From assembly GCA_015680905.1 (NCBI GenBank), contig CM027377.1, forward strand, positions 36,108,501 through 36,172,500: a DNA stretch of 64,000 nucleotides. Reading direction: 5' to 3'. Made by a program: the position numbers and the translations under genes. Shown here in pieces: positions 21,024 through 32,194 of the stretch; position 1 is the first letter of the stretch, and every line of letters begins with the position of its first letter. A model generated the notes under the pieces. It had not been told where the DNA came from, made no database searches, and saw nothing but the letters and a program-made list of their open reading frames with translations. This DNA is from Coptis chinensis (lineage: Eukaryota; Streptophyta; Magnoliopsida; Ranunculales; Ranunculaceae).

Positions 21024-24000
21024 ATGGGGACTGCTCAAGAACTTCCACTTCTCATAGACAGAGATGATGAGGAAATATCAAATCACCTTCTAAAGCATGG
21101 TGGAAGTTCTTTTGGTTCATCTCTAATAGCCGAAGGAGACATCAAACCAATACACAAAGTTAACGATTTCTTCAGGGAATTCTCGATCGAATCCAAGAAG
21201 CTATGGTTTCTTGCTGGCCCAGCTATCTTCACCTCCATATGCCAGTACTCACTTGGTGCTATAACTCAGGTCTTTGCCGGCCAAGTTGGTACTTTAGAAC
21301 TCGCTGCTGTCTCAGTCGAAAATTCAGTCATAGCCGGGTTCTCTTTTGGTGTCATGGTACTACACTTTTTAACTAATCCAATCATTCAGTTAACCATATT
21401 TATTTCATTCAAGAGATTGATACATGGGGCTGTATTATCTAACGTGGTAGTAAATATTGTACTACTTATTACAATACTCTGCCGCATATTTATTACAATT
21501 TATTGAATATTTCGTTTATGACTTCTGTGGAACAGTTAGGAATGGGGAGTGCCTTAGAGACACTATGTGGTCAGGCATTTGGAGCAGGACAACTCGATAT
21601 GCTGGGGATTTATATGCAAAGATCATGGGTTATCCTTAATACAACTGCCGTACTTTTAACATTTCTTTACATATTTGCTGCACCATTGTTGAAGTTAATT
21701 GGACAACAAGATAATATTGCTGAAGCAGCTGGAACGTTTGCGATATGGATGATTCCACAACTGTTTGCGTATGCCGTGAACTTCCCTATAGCAAAGTTTT
21801 TGCAGGCGCAAAGCAAGATGATGGTCATGGCTGTTATATCATTTGCTGCACTGGTTTTTCACACTTTCTTTAGTTGGCTATTAATGTTGAAACTCGGGTG
21901 GGGCTTAGTGGGTGCAGCTGTGGTTCTAAATGTTTCATGGTGGTTCATTAATGTGGCTCAGCTCCTGTACATATTTAGTGGAACCTGTGGTCGTGCTTGG
22001 TCAGGATTTTCAATGAAGGCTTTTGAGAATCTTTGGGGATTTGTCAGGCTTTCAATTGCTTCAGCGGTGATGCTCTGGTATTATCCTGGAACAAACAATT
22101 TTGACCTGTATTCTTTTTCTAACATATGTGATAAATTTGAGTCAACTACTACATCACCATTTTTGGCATCTTTGCTAACATGACAAACTCTCTTTGACCA
22201 CACACATAGCTATAACTGTCTTTATAGATTTTGAACATCCTTGAGATGAATTCAACAGATGATGGAACTCGATCTTTTTTGCTTGTACCTCAGTCGCCCT
22301 AATAACGTGGCAGAAAGGGTTCCTAGACATAAGTTGGCATCAGGAGTCAACAGAACGTCTGAACCTAGACATAACTTGGTCGAATATAAAATGATGGTGA
22401 ATGAACATTTATTGGATGAAGACCACAATGATTGGAATATGGAAAGCGAGATGCAACCAACCAAAATCTTTGTATTTTTAGATGAATGAGACCACTTTGC
22501 TTAAGAAAAAACAATTTTACTTTTCTCCAATACACGACAGAAACTTTATTATAAGGGGTGGATATGGTTTGACTATGTGGTGATGCGTTTTCTTAGCATT
22601 GATACCTTGTTTTTCTTATTCTATTTCTCCTGTAAACTTTGCAGCTTGGAGATATGGTATTTTATGGCTTTGATTCTGTTTGCTGGATATCTAAAGAACC
22701 CAGAGGTTTCAGTTGATGGATTGTCCATATGGTGAGTTGCACATTCATAACAACTTCAAAAGCTAAAATAAATAAATAAGTATGTGGAAAAATGAAATTT
22801 GAACACACAGGACCGTGACATATAGATAATGCCTAACCTTAGATCTTAAGACTCTTGGGATCAAGTTGAAGGTGTGCTAATGTTGGTCAAGCACATCCTT
22901 GATTGAAATGGCTAGGTTCAGTTGACTTCAGCAACTGTTACTATTAAAGTATTAATCTTGCATGGATGATTGGATGAGTACTGTTGGAGAATGTCAGTTT
23001 GTCTTTCATTATAAAATGTAATTTGCATGAAACAAGTTTTTGCTTAATTATTCATGTTATTCTCTTAAATTTGCAGCACGAACATATTAGGTTGGGCTGT
23101 TATGGTGGCTATGGGATTCAATGCAGCTACAAGGTTTGTTGCAGAGATAACTCTAACTTCCTAGCTATATCCAAATGATTTATACATAAACGATAATTAC
23201 ATGTCATATGGACGTATGCAGTGTAAGGGTGTCTAATGAACTTGGTGCTAATCATCCAAGAACTGCAAAGTTCTCTGTTGTGGTTGCTGTTATATCATCA
23301 TTCATTTTTGGCTTGATCCTCTCTCTTATTCTGATCACCACTCGAAAGCAATACCCATATGCGTTTACAAGCAGCAAGGATGTAAGGAAGCTTGTGTATC
23401 AACTTACACCATTACTTGCGTTCTCCATTGTGCTCAACAATGTGCAGCCTGTTCTTTCGGGTATTTTTCTTCGTCCTTTTGTTCTTTAGGTCAACATTCA
23501 TTCAAAGTTTATATGCTAATCCAAAATTCCAAATAAAGTTGTGTATTGATTGACAATGTATATTACACAGGTGTGGCTATTGGGGCAGGATGGCAAGCTT
23601 TAGTGGCTTATGTAAACATTGCATGTTACTATTTGTTTGGAATTCCTTTGGGTCTAATATTGGGTTACAAACTTGACCTTGGTGTTAAGGTAATCAAATT
23701 TTAGTATCATCTACAAGATTTTGAACATCTGAAAACCGAAATCGATTTTGAATTTCTCATCAATTTTCTTAATAAAATCAGGGAATCTGGTATGGAATGA
23801 TCACAGGAACAGTGGTGCAGACTTGCATCCTCTTCTTGATGACTTACAGAACTAATTGGGACAAAGAGGTAATGTGTTAGCAATTTAAATTAGTATATAT
23901 GTTCTCATCTTCTAAAGCGTTCATATAGATTACACTAATCCCTATCGATGCTCATCTTGTGGTGATTGCAGGCATCAAATGCTGAAGTCAGGATACAACA

Positions 24001-24067
24001 ATGGAAAGGAAAAGCAGAAGACAAAGTCAATGAAATTGAGAAGAAGACTCTGCCAATTCTTCAATAA
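21024..24067 (+). CDS. MATE (DTX) multidrug/toxin efflux transporter, intact
   Basis: Eight exons join into 519 codons plus stop: 21024-21356, 21536-22077, 22645-22731, 23077-23133, 23222-23460, 23571-23689, 23782-23868 and 23972-24067. All introns are GT-AG and phases agree. The protein has the plant MATE layout: a polar N-terminal tail ([12 protein letters not shown]), twelve expected membrane segments, [14 protein letters not shown] in TM1, CGQAFGAG at residues 122-129, a TM7 Glu in CLEIWYF (E294) that matches a proton-coupling Glu in known plant MATE structures, and [16 protein letters not shown]. The sequence fits the clade of Arabidopsis DTX29/30/33/35 and the tomato MTP77-type anthocyanin permeases. 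That predicts proton-antiport export of phenolics or alkaloids into vacuole or apoplast; the substrate is inferred only. The leader shares AGTCTCCAAAACC with the 40-kb copy. No lesion was seen. Confidence 0.95.
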
Positions 24068-24429
24068 ACAATCATCAAGAGAACTGCGCAATGAACTAAT
24101 CATCAGCATGTGAGTCAGAATCTGCAAATATCCTTGGAGGACATTGTTGTTATAATTCTGCCAAATTAGTGAGTGGTGTAAGACTTGTCCAGGAAGTCCA
24201 TCTAAAGTGATCAACACATTAGATTGCCCTTATGCCTCAATGATCAAGTTTGCACTAGTGTATTTGCCTATGACCTTCCTCTGCTTGTTCTGGTTAAAGG
24301 GATTGACAGCAGTTTTATCATTTATGTGCCAAAGACAGTATTTGGGTCGATCAATTGTATGAACTCGTATAAGACTTCAGGAGTCGTGCGCATTGGGAGT
24401 TTAGAGCTTTAGCTTTGCATCGTAATTCA
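24068..24429. other. 3' flank of the MATE gene, no gene seen
   Basis: Includes the presumed 3' UTR. The short plus-strand frame at 24224-24412 has no recognisable domain. Confidence 0.4.
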
Positions 24430-24850
24430 TTACCTCAGCTCAATGTTTTTCTCTAGCTCAATCTCAAGTAGACACCATACTGTGCCTCCCATTTATAGAT
24501 CCATGGGGGGTTTTCATTACAAGAAATACTCTTGAAAGTGTGTAGCCTAGACGGAACGCGTGCGTAACTGCTATATCAGCTGCGGTATTTGGTTCCCTCA
24601 TTGTGTGAGAGATGTGGAGCACAGCTATCTTCTCCTCACTTTTTTTCAAATCTCTCTTTTAGCTTCCAGTGCATAGACCTTTCTATAGCCACTGTGACAA
24701 CTGCCGCAGCATCTGATTCTATCCAAACATTATGCCAACTCTCTGCAATAGCTAATTAACTCCATTGCTTCCATTAGTGCTATGCTTTCAGCCCGGCCAA
24801 CAGTTAGTGTTGCAGCCAAGATCTATTCTTATATATAACTTCGCAAAATC
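24430..24850 (-). pseudogene. RNase H-like (RVT_3) fragment
   Basis: Minus-strand pieces read AESIALMEAMELAI, then VWIESDAAAVVTVAIERS, then EEKIAVLHISHTMREPNTAADIAV. These are the Glu, Asp and REPNxxAD blocks of the plant RNase H-like domain found at the C terminus of non-LTR retrotransposon ORF2 and in free-standing copies. At least two frame changes separate the blocks. No other LINE sequence lies beside it, so it is a stranded fragment. Confidence 0.7.
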
Positions 24851-25290
24851 CATCTGGGTGGCCAATGGAAACAGGTCAGTCAGTCAGTCTCTAAAAACCG
24901 TTATTATTATTATTATTATTTTCCAAATTTAAATTCAGTAACGGTCTTTTATTTTTCTCCTTCCTTTTCTTTGTTGGTTGGAAAAAATAAAAAATTGGAC
25001 TAATTTTCTTGTTTCGAGTGAAATTGAATTGATCTTTGTACTAATTCTTGCCAAATGGTGAAACTTTATGTCCATGGCATTTATTTCCGTTGCTAAGCAT
25101 AATTGGAATCACCTGAAACACCTGAAATTTATAAACTTTAACAAAATTAGTTGTACAAAATGAAGAAAGTGGGACCCTATTTTAGTAAAATGAATTGAAT
25201 CACCTATGTTATGCTTAATATACAGGAAAGATTATGCATTTGGAATCAATATAAGTAAAATTTGTGAGTTTTTTCTACTCATCTCAATAG
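24851..25290. other. AT-rich spacer with ATT microsatellite
   Basis: Holds a (TTA)n run near 24903-24922. No gene seen until the bZIP-like fragment. Confidence 0.5.
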
Positions 25291-25474
25291 GGTCTGGTGA
25301 AGAGACTACACCTGCTGCAAAGCCTTCTGGACCAACTGCTTCATCTCAGGTCCGCCACTGTTCCTCAAAAATGTAAATAATAAATAAAAATGGTGTGCCT
25401 AATACCGTGATCGTTTTTATTCCCAGGAAACACCAACGACGTCTGCGTATCCTGATTGGCCAGGCCCGATGCAG
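25291..25474 (+). pseudogene. G-box-binding factor (bZIP) two-exon fragment
   Basis: Two exon-like blocks lie between good splice sites. 25291-25349 encodes SGEETTPAAKPSGPTASSQ and ends CAG|GTCC. 25427-25474 encodes ETPTTSAYPDWPGPMQ and ends CAG|GTTG. A Pro/Ser/Thr-rich start followed by YPDW-x-x-MQ is typical of the N-terminal proline-rich (MFMR) region of plant GBF1/GBF3-type G-box factors. There is no bZIP domain downstream, so it is a stranded piece of a larger gene, moved by a transposon or left by deletion. It makes no DNA-binding protein as it stands. Confidence 0.6.
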
Positions 25475-25549
25475 GTTGAAATATTAATGCTATGACTTAC
25501 TGGACCAATTAGGAATTTTGCAGTAGTTTAACTTATAATAGCAGGTCCA

Positions 25550-26140
25550 ATAGAGAGCTACTAAATTGGGCTGCTAAAAGGTGTCACATAGGCTTTTTAG
25601 CTGCTAAAAGGTGTCACATAGGCTTTAAAAGCTTTCCACCTAGAGCTAAATTTGGTTTACCCCTAAAAATTAAGCCTCCCAATCTAAAACTCTTTTTTGT
25701 TTTACTAATTGGAAGTGATGAAGAAGAAAAAAAAAAAAAATCTCTTTTGGTACGTTTATATCAACCAACATTTATCTTGATGGATCCGGAGGTGGGTTTT
25801 GTGGTTGTCTCCTTTGGTGCAACCATTATTTTGCGGAGATCTTTTTGTAACTTGGGTTGAATTTTTTTGGATGATGCCAACTACACAATTTCTCCCGGTC
25901 CGTCGAAATTTAACACACCGGCCTTTAGTGGGCATTCGGTAGAAACTATGACGTCCCGTCTCCAATTTATTATAGCACCATTGTTAGCTAAAGTCTTAAC
26001 TTTAGCTAGGTTTTTACTCATTCCAAATTTAAGACCTTGTTTTAGTTAATGTTAATTGTTTTATTGGAATGACAAATTTTATGGTTGGGGTGCTATATTT
26101 GCCGTTTTTTTGTTTTAGCAGCCATATAGCCCCGTCCCAT
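25550..26140. mobile_element. Candidate non-autonomous DNA transposon with imperfect TIRs
   Basis: GGGCTGCTAAAA at 25568 and its inverse TTTTAGCAGCC at 26114 face each other about 560 bases apart, with partly matching bases outward (GAGAGCTACTAAATT against GGGGCTATAT). Between them lies low-complexity non-coding DNA. No target duplication could be fixed, so the ends are approximate. Confidence 0.35.
25570..25626. repeat. Two tandem 30-bp units
   Basis: GCTGCTAAAAGGTGTCACAT followed by AGGCTTT occurs twice with a period of 30 bases. It lies just inside the left end of the candidate DNA transposon. Confidence 0.9.
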
Positions 26141-26240
26141 TATTTTTAGACTTGAATTTTCTAATCGAAGTCATTTTCCCGGTAGAAACTATGTCCATAT
26201 AATTTTACACTATAGTTGTTAGGTTTTTGACTTCCAAAGG

Positions 26241-26516
26241 GCAGGCATCCTTATTGGAATGATGCTATATTTGGGGTTAGGATACAATAATGGAGAGGGG
26301 AAGCAGAAGATAATGTCAATGACATTGAGAGGAAGAACCTTCAATAGACAATATAAATTAATGGGAGAACAATGCAACAAATTAATTTTTAGGGGCGAAC
26401 TCTGCTGATACGGTTGGAGGAAATTATGACCATAATTATGCAAATATTGGCGAGGATGTGCATTGAAAATGATGGAAATGAGTTTAATTTCTCTCATTCC
26501 TAACTCATCCTATATG
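26241..26516 (+). pseudogene. MATE last-exon relic
   Basis: AGGATACAATAATGGAGAGG and GAAGCAGAAGATAATGTCAA closely match exon 8 of the intact MATE genes, and the 3' flank (GGATGTGCATTGAA and CTCATCCTATATG) matches that of the 40-kb copy. An acceptor-like GCAGGCATC at 26241 precedes it, separated by about 24 extra bases. An in-frame TAA replaces a Gln codon. No other exons are present, so an additional MATE copy once stood here and was lost. Confidence 0.8.
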
Positions 26517-26544
26517 GCTATCGTAAGGGACATCCTACCAAGCA

Positions 26545-27194
26545 TGTGATGTGTACGCAGTCTACACACAATGCCTGATCGACTCCAAGAATACAAGCAT
26601 TCGCTCACTTGTCAAGATCGGTTCAACATCAACTAACTCGTCACTCAACTTCGTCTCATGACGTCATCACCTACCACTCTCATCATTGATATCATTAGCA
26701 TCAGACATTTATCTACTACAACATTCAAGTCATTACCATCATCATGACCTTAACCACTCTCATCATCATTACATCCTTAAGTCATTACCATCATCACGAC
26801 CTTAACCACACTCTCATCATCATTACGTCTTTAACCACACTCTTTCTATGACAGCTCAAACAACATAATACCTGGAGCTACTATGCACGTGCAACCTATG
26901 AGGACGTGTTGCTCATCCAAGTAGCACACTTATCCATATCACTACACGCGTCCTACCAACTACTTGCTCACCACACCTATAAAAGCAAAAACTACGTTGG
27001 CTTGATTCCATCACACTTGATTCCAACACATTTGACTTATAGTCTCACTCCAAGGTGTTGGATACGTAGGCATCTTCTTATGAAGAGCAGTCATTCCCAT
27101 TAACCAAAACCATCCCATTTCTTCATCTAAGTTAGAGCTAATTCATAAATCTTTGGTGTAATGTCCTATTAATCCTCAAAGATAAAAATAGACA
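26545..27194 (+). repeat. 5' LTR of the host gypsy element
   Basis: Contains a TATA-like CTATAAAAGC at about 26981, the GGATACGTAGGCATC motif typical of plant gypsy R-U5 at 27060, and a GACA end before the primer site. It also includes repeated CTCATCATCATTAC motifs. The 5' border is approximate. Confidence 0.65.
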
Positions 27195-27292
27195 TTTATA
27201 TTTGGCGTAATCTGTGGTAGATTTCTTGAAAATCCGATAACTCACACAGCTCTCTTCTCCGGTCATCAACATCTTTCACTTTAGTTTTCAAA

Positions 27293-28445
27293 ATGGACGT
27301 TGATTTACCTCCCCCACCTACCACTGTTGAACTAGCAGCTCACCTACAGTCACTTCAAGAGCAGTACGATGCATTCAAACCCACAAACCCTGATCCACCA
27401 GTCAACAGTTTTGAAGCAGAAAACCATGGTGACCTTGCCCACATCCCAACACATACTGAAGTTGCCACCGCAGCAGCAACACAACACCCTCCTACCATCA
27501 CCGAACCACACGGTAGTAAAGGCATGTCTCAAGTTGTTCTCCAAACACTGCAGAAGTTCAATAACTCTCCCCTTACCAGAGAAATCCAAGAAACAGTTGC
27601 ACCACTACATTTTCAACAACCATATTTCTCGATGTACGATGGCTCCACTTGTCCTTTCGAACACATTAAAAGTTTTCTACAACGTCTGACAATGTACATA
27701 CACTCACCTAGACGGGCTGTTATGTCGTCTATTCCTATCTACCTTCAAAGAACCCGCTCTCAAATGGTTTTTTAACCTACCTGTTGCTTCCATCGCCAAT
27801 TTCTACTCTTTAAACCATTTTCGCACAAGAATTCTTCCACAATCAAGCCAAACAACCAACCATGTCTACCATCTTCAAGACTCACCAGTGACACTCTGAA
27901 ATGCTCGAGTCATACCTCTAACGTTTCAAAAAAGTTGTTTTGTCACTCGACTATACCGCCCCTGAATCGGTTATCATCATCGCTTTCGAAATGGTCTTAC
28001 ACCCACTTTTAGCCCTAGTCGATCACTTGTGAGGTGACCCCACCACATTGGGCGACTTGTACAAAAAAGTGGACAAGTACATCAAAGAAGAAAGCGGACT
28101 CGTAGCACTCGCCGAAAGAAAAGAACTAGTTGCAGCAACATCCCCTCAAGATCCGCCCCACAAGCGCCCTAGATAACTCGACCATGAACATTTTTATCAA
28201 CCACACCAAAATGTTGCAACCCGACACCCGGTCCCAACTTCGAGTGTTCACACCTCTAAATTGATCCTTGTCCCATATCTACAATCGAATCAAGAATGTT
28301 AGATGGTAGATGGTTCAAACCCTAGATTCGATAAATCAAAGAACTCCCTAATCGTACTTACTGTCAGTTTCATGACATTCACTCCCATCCCACCAACCAT
28401 TGTCGCGGTCTAAGAAATTACTTCTAAGACTTGATCGACCACGGC
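27293..28445 (+). pseudogene. Gypsy Gag with retrotrans_gag domain, broken
   Basis: The start is MDVDLPPPPTTVELAAH. The Gag core contains NSPLTREIQETVAPLHF, FSMYDGSTCPFEHIKSF and, after a frameshift near 27735, a KEPALKWF-like block. A later frame has DLYKKVDKYIKEES and, near 28355-28425, a TYCQFHDIHSHPTNHC zinc-knuckle-like segment as in Tat Gag. Several in-frame stops (for example at 27773 and 28173) break it. Confidence 0.82.
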
Positions 28446-28769
28446 AAGTTAGGTGACTTTGTCGACTATCCATAAGACCCACTTCGTCGTCTCTTACTGG
28501 CAGATCGCGACCGCTCCCATTCACTGAACAATCACAGAAATCCTACTCCCACCCGTCGTCATACTCATTCACTAAGACGATAACTCTCACCAATACCAGC
28601 TCCACAACACAATCATAATCAACTTCCTGCCCCAGCTGTCAACTAAGAAGACGACAGAGTCATCAACACCATCACTCAATCTAACGAGCCCACTACAGAC
28701 TACTCTTATTGCAGCAAGCGTCGCCAAATCGGTGATAAGAACCATTGCTTCAACCTTACTCATACCAGA

Positions 28770-28832
28770 GCTTCAATTATCTCATCCGTCAAAGGCCTCA
28801 GCCCAGCAATACTCTACTTCACAGATGATGAT
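28770..28832 (+). pseudogene. Gypsy protease, first piece
   Basis: Codons reading SSVKGLSPAILYFTDDD lead into the retroelement protease fold. The frame is cut exactly at the ATGAT target site and continues at 31561. Confidence 0.75.
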
Positions 28833-29297
28833 TGTTTCGACCCCCACCTACGTGGCAGACGTCTATTAGTAGGGGTCTCCACTTTATTAGTTTAATCGAC
28901 AGGGCTAAAGCCCAATTTGCAATACCATGGATTGATGTATATACCCATTAACTCATGTGTCTAGGGTTGAACCCTAGCCACATGGCTTGCCACTTATGTA
29001 CATTAATTTATGTCTATATTCGTTTATTATAAAAGAGATAATTATCAATTAAGAGTCATGTTCAATTACGATTACTTGAGCTACAAGAAATCTTTACTCT
29101 ACACATATAAATACCAAGCTATTTTTCATAAAGAACTACGTTCTTGAGACTTGATCCCATCAGTAATTTGGGTATGTAGGCAACCGAAAGGTACAGTCTC
29201 ATAATTCTCCCGATCACCATCACTTTTCTAACTATTTTTCTACGTTCTTCATCTCTTTCGTCACCACTTAGTATTTTGATCATATTTGGTTGAAATA
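28833..29297 (+). repeat. Left LTR of the ATGAT element
   Basis: Begins TGTTTCGACCC. Contains a TATA-like CATATAAATACC near 29105 and GGGTATGTAGGCAACCG at 29169. The terminal CA has decayed to TA. Confidence 0.93.
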
Positions 29298-29300
29298 TAA

Positions 29301-29318
29301 TTGGCGCCGTCTGTTATA
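29301..29318 (+). other. Primer-binding site of the ATGAT element
   Basis: TTGGCGCCGTCTGTTATAG-type site three bases after the left LTR. Confidence 0.8.
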
Positions 29319-29389
29319 GTTTTTCCTCAATCTTTCAGACATAACCAAAATTTGAAGATAACTGATAAAAAATACTAACATACCTATTT

Positions 29390-30345
29390 CATGTTGTCGA
29401 AAATCGTTGACACCGCTTTGTCATATTCTCCGAAAGTTTCTGTGTTTTGGTCACACTTAAAGTATTTCTCGAGCCCTATTGTGTACGACATGTTTTATTT
29501 CTCCTTTGCTTTTCGGACAGTCGACTTCACATCTGCCCACAACTTCCTGTTCCTTTGTATTTTCATTGCATTCTCCTAATTTTGCGGCACGGAGATATTG
29601 TGCGTTGCTTGTTGCTTATATCTTCTTCCACCGAACTTCCCAACCTGTATCATCCCGGTTGATTTCTCAGTAGTCCATTCGTATATATTAGTCACTCTTT
29701 CCAGATTCTAAACACCACCTGCCATATGACACCAAGAAACAAAAGACAAAACACAACAATATAAATTTATTTTTAACCAAGTACATGTTTTGTGCATCCT
29801 TTGTTGGTAACAGTTAGCCTTGGTATTCCACCAATCCCACTGCACTCATTCTTTTCCTTTGATTCCCATAGTTTAATAAAGTTAAATAACCCATATTACT
29901 AACGAATAATAATACTAACTTTTGCACACATCATGATTCGGAATAGATCCGGAACACTTACTCTCAAACTCAAAGTTTAGGACCCGGAGATTGACAATAT
30001 CCAGATCAGGACAGTCCCTCTTAATTTTCTTCTTGCAGTTTCGCCTTGCTTTATAATTCTCATTCTTATCCTCAATAGCAAAAGGAAGTGAAGGAGTACA
30101 CTCATTGACGAGCTTCTACCTTTTTTGCCTCATTCTCTTTGTTCTCGTATTCTCTCATCGTCTTCATTCTTGAATTCTATTTCTTTGTGGCAATCAATTT
30201 ACGCGGAAGCAATTATTTCAATATTAGAAGAAAAAAAATGAGTGGGAATAATAATACTAACCTTTTTCTTTTCGTTGTCTGTGGATAAACGTTTCCACCG
30301 ATTCAAAACTTGATTTCCAATTCCTTATCGCATGTTGCCTTGCCA
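29390..30345 (-). other. Antisense coding-like segments inside the ATGAT element
   Basis: The minus strand has stop-free blocks with exon-like borders. One reads NQVLNRWKRLSTDNEKKK and ends AAG|GTTAGT near 30262. Another, near 30098-29925, reads PSLPFAIEDKNENYK followed by KKKIKRDCPDLDIVNLRV. A third, near 29500-29395, ends DKAVSTIFDNMK then stop. The two intron-like starts share GTTAGTATTATTATT. This could be a captured host gene with introns. None of the blocks matches a family I know, and runs of about 60 codons can be open by chance. Confidence 0.3.
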
Positions 30346-30507
30346 TGCCACACTCACCCTTGTATATCTTTCTTTGCTTAGGTTTTTTGTTTGTTTGTTT
30401 GTTTGTTTGTTTTTTTTTTTTTTTTTTCCGTCTACTGTTTTGTATATGGAGCTTAGCCAGAACTTATATAATATTTCTTCAATCTAGTTTTACATTGCTG
30501 TTTGGAC

Positions 30508-30625
30508 TCTTATCTACTCTGAATTCTTATCTACTCCGAACTCTTATCTACTCCAAATTCTTATCTGATCCAAACTCTTATCTACTCCGATCCAAACTCT
30601 TATCTACTCCGAATTTTATCTAATC
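30508..30625. repeat. Short tandem repeats of TCTTATCTACTCCGAA type
   Basis: Six or so degenerate 17- to 18-base units (ACTCTTATCTACTCCGA and variants) lie inside the ATGAT element. A TTTG run and poly-T precede them near 30388-30427. Confidence 0.85.
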
Positions 30626-31076
30626 CGAAGTTGGCATCCAGTTTTCGTCACTCAAGTCTTCCTCTTCGAATCCAATTCGTATTTAACTTCCTATTATTAC
30701 TAAATTGCCCCTACATTTAATTTTAACTGTCTAATCCTAATATCACTATTCCGTTGGCATGCGTCGTCGAAATTAATTTTAGTATTATTACGTAATGCGT
30801 TCGGTACAGTTTCGGCCATTATTTTCTTTTGCAATTTTTTCTATGCCACCCATTTCAACTTTCACTTCAGCATCATTCATTTAATTACATTGCATCCCAT
30901 ATATATTAGTTTGACATTATTTCATTCACAATAATTCACGATTTGTTCCCGACAGTCAATTTTCCTATCGTTTACATTCACACGACACTTTGTTATACAT
31001 TCTGCCCACTCTTTTCTTATTCCATTTTTTCTTTGATTTTTCTTCTCTTCTTTGCCATATGAACTTTGTTCGCATG

Positions 31077-31090
31077 CCAAAAAGGGGCGG
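31077..31090 (+). other. Polypurine tract of the ATGAT element
   Basis: CAAAAAGGGGCGG lies directly before the right LTR. Its plus-strand position confirms element orientation. Confidence 0.8.
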
Positions 31091-31555
31091 TGTTTCGACC
31101 CTCACTTACGTGGCAAACGTCTATTAGTAGGGGTCTTCACTTTATTCGTTTAATCGACAGGGCTAAAACCCAATTTGCAATACTATGGATTGATGTATAG
31201 ACCCATTAACTCATGTGTCTAGGGTTGAACCTTAGCCACATGGCTTGCCACTTACGTACATTAATTTATGTCCAGATTCATTTCTTATCAAAGAGATAAT
31301 TATCAATTAAAAGTCATGTTCAATTACAATTACTTGAACTACAAGAAATATCTACTCTACACATATAAATACCAAACTATTTTTCATAAAGAACTACGTT
31401 CTTGATACTTGATCCCATCGATAATTTGGGTATGTAGGCAACCGAAAGGTACATTCTCATAATTCTCTCGATCACCATCACTTTTCTAACTATTTTTCTA
31501 CGTTCTTCATCTCTTTCGTCACCACTTAGTGTTTTGATCATATTTGGTCAAAACA
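31091..31555 (+). repeat. Right LTR of the ATGAT element
   Basis: Same length as the left LTR. Begins TGTTTCGACCC and ends TTTGGTCAAAACA with an intact CA. Confidence 0.93.
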
Positions 31556-31560
31556 ATGAT

Positions 31561-31694
31561 CTCAACAAAATTTACACTCCACACAATTATGCACTCATAG
31601 TCCGAGTCCAGAGAATCATAGTTGACCCTGGGTGTTCTTGTGACATACTTTACTATAGCAAATTCAAGCAACTCGGGTTTCCCAACTCTGTCTT
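31561..31694 (+). pseudogene. Gypsy protease, active-site piece
   Basis: Between the two nested LTR elements the frame continues with NYALIVRVQRIIVDPG and CDILYYSKFKQLG. The VDPG-x-x-x-DIL block is the aspartic protease active site of Tat-type gypsy elements. It ends exactly at the GTCTT target site. Confidence 0.8.
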
Positions 31695-32128
31695 TGTACG
31701 TACCTCCACATTCGTACCCTGGATAACGACTTAATTAGGGACTTAGTCTTTACATTAGTCTAAGTGACCGATCCCGATTGAAACCTTAAGTGGTTACATG
31801 GACAGCTCAAGTCTTAGTTGAATACCTAGACGACTCACATGTCCAGTTAGCCACCTGGACGGCTCACAGGTCCAATTAATCACCTGAGCCGGTCACATGT
31901 TTAGTTAACCAGTCTTATCTAGTGAGAGTACTTGTACTCTCAGAACTCTTATTTTCTATTTCTATAAATATGACTCTTCACTTAACAAAGATCGACGTTT
32001 TTTAGAGACTTGATTCTGGAAACATATTCTGGATACCTAGGCAACCGTTAAAGGCACAGTCTCACTCTTTACACAACATACTCCCTTGTAGATTCAATAG
32101 TGTGTTTGAATAAATTCTTACCCAAACA
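31695..32128 (+). repeat. Left LTR of the GTCTT element
   Basis: Begins TGTACGTACC and ends ACCCAAACA. U3 has about three units of CACCTGGACGGCTCACA-type repeats. The TATA region is CTATAAATATGACTC near 31963, and GGATACCTAGGCAACCG marks R-U5. Confidence 0.93.
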
Positions 32129-32194
32129 TAATTGGCACCGTCTGCGGTTCTTATTAATGTTCCCTTTTCCACGAATATCTCTCAATCTTTATCA

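Larger units (their letters stand above)
28833..31555 (+). mobile_element. Non-autonomous LTR element, ATGAT duplication
   Basis: Two 465-bp LTRs (28833-29297 and 31091-31555) flank a 1.8-kb internal region with a primer-binding site after the left LTR and a polypurine tract before the right one. The target duplication ATGAT (28828-28832 and 31556-31560) is exact. The plus strand has no gag or pol. By eye the LTRs differ at about 30 sites in 465. It is a LARD/TRIM-like derivative, mobilised in trans by a related gypsy element. The antisense interior has coding-like blocks (separate entry). Confidence 0.93.

Noticed and set aside
27350-27689. Other-frame ORFs over gag (27350-27589 minus, 27369-27689 plus)
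   Set aside because: They are shadows of the Gag frame, which carries the recognisable domain.
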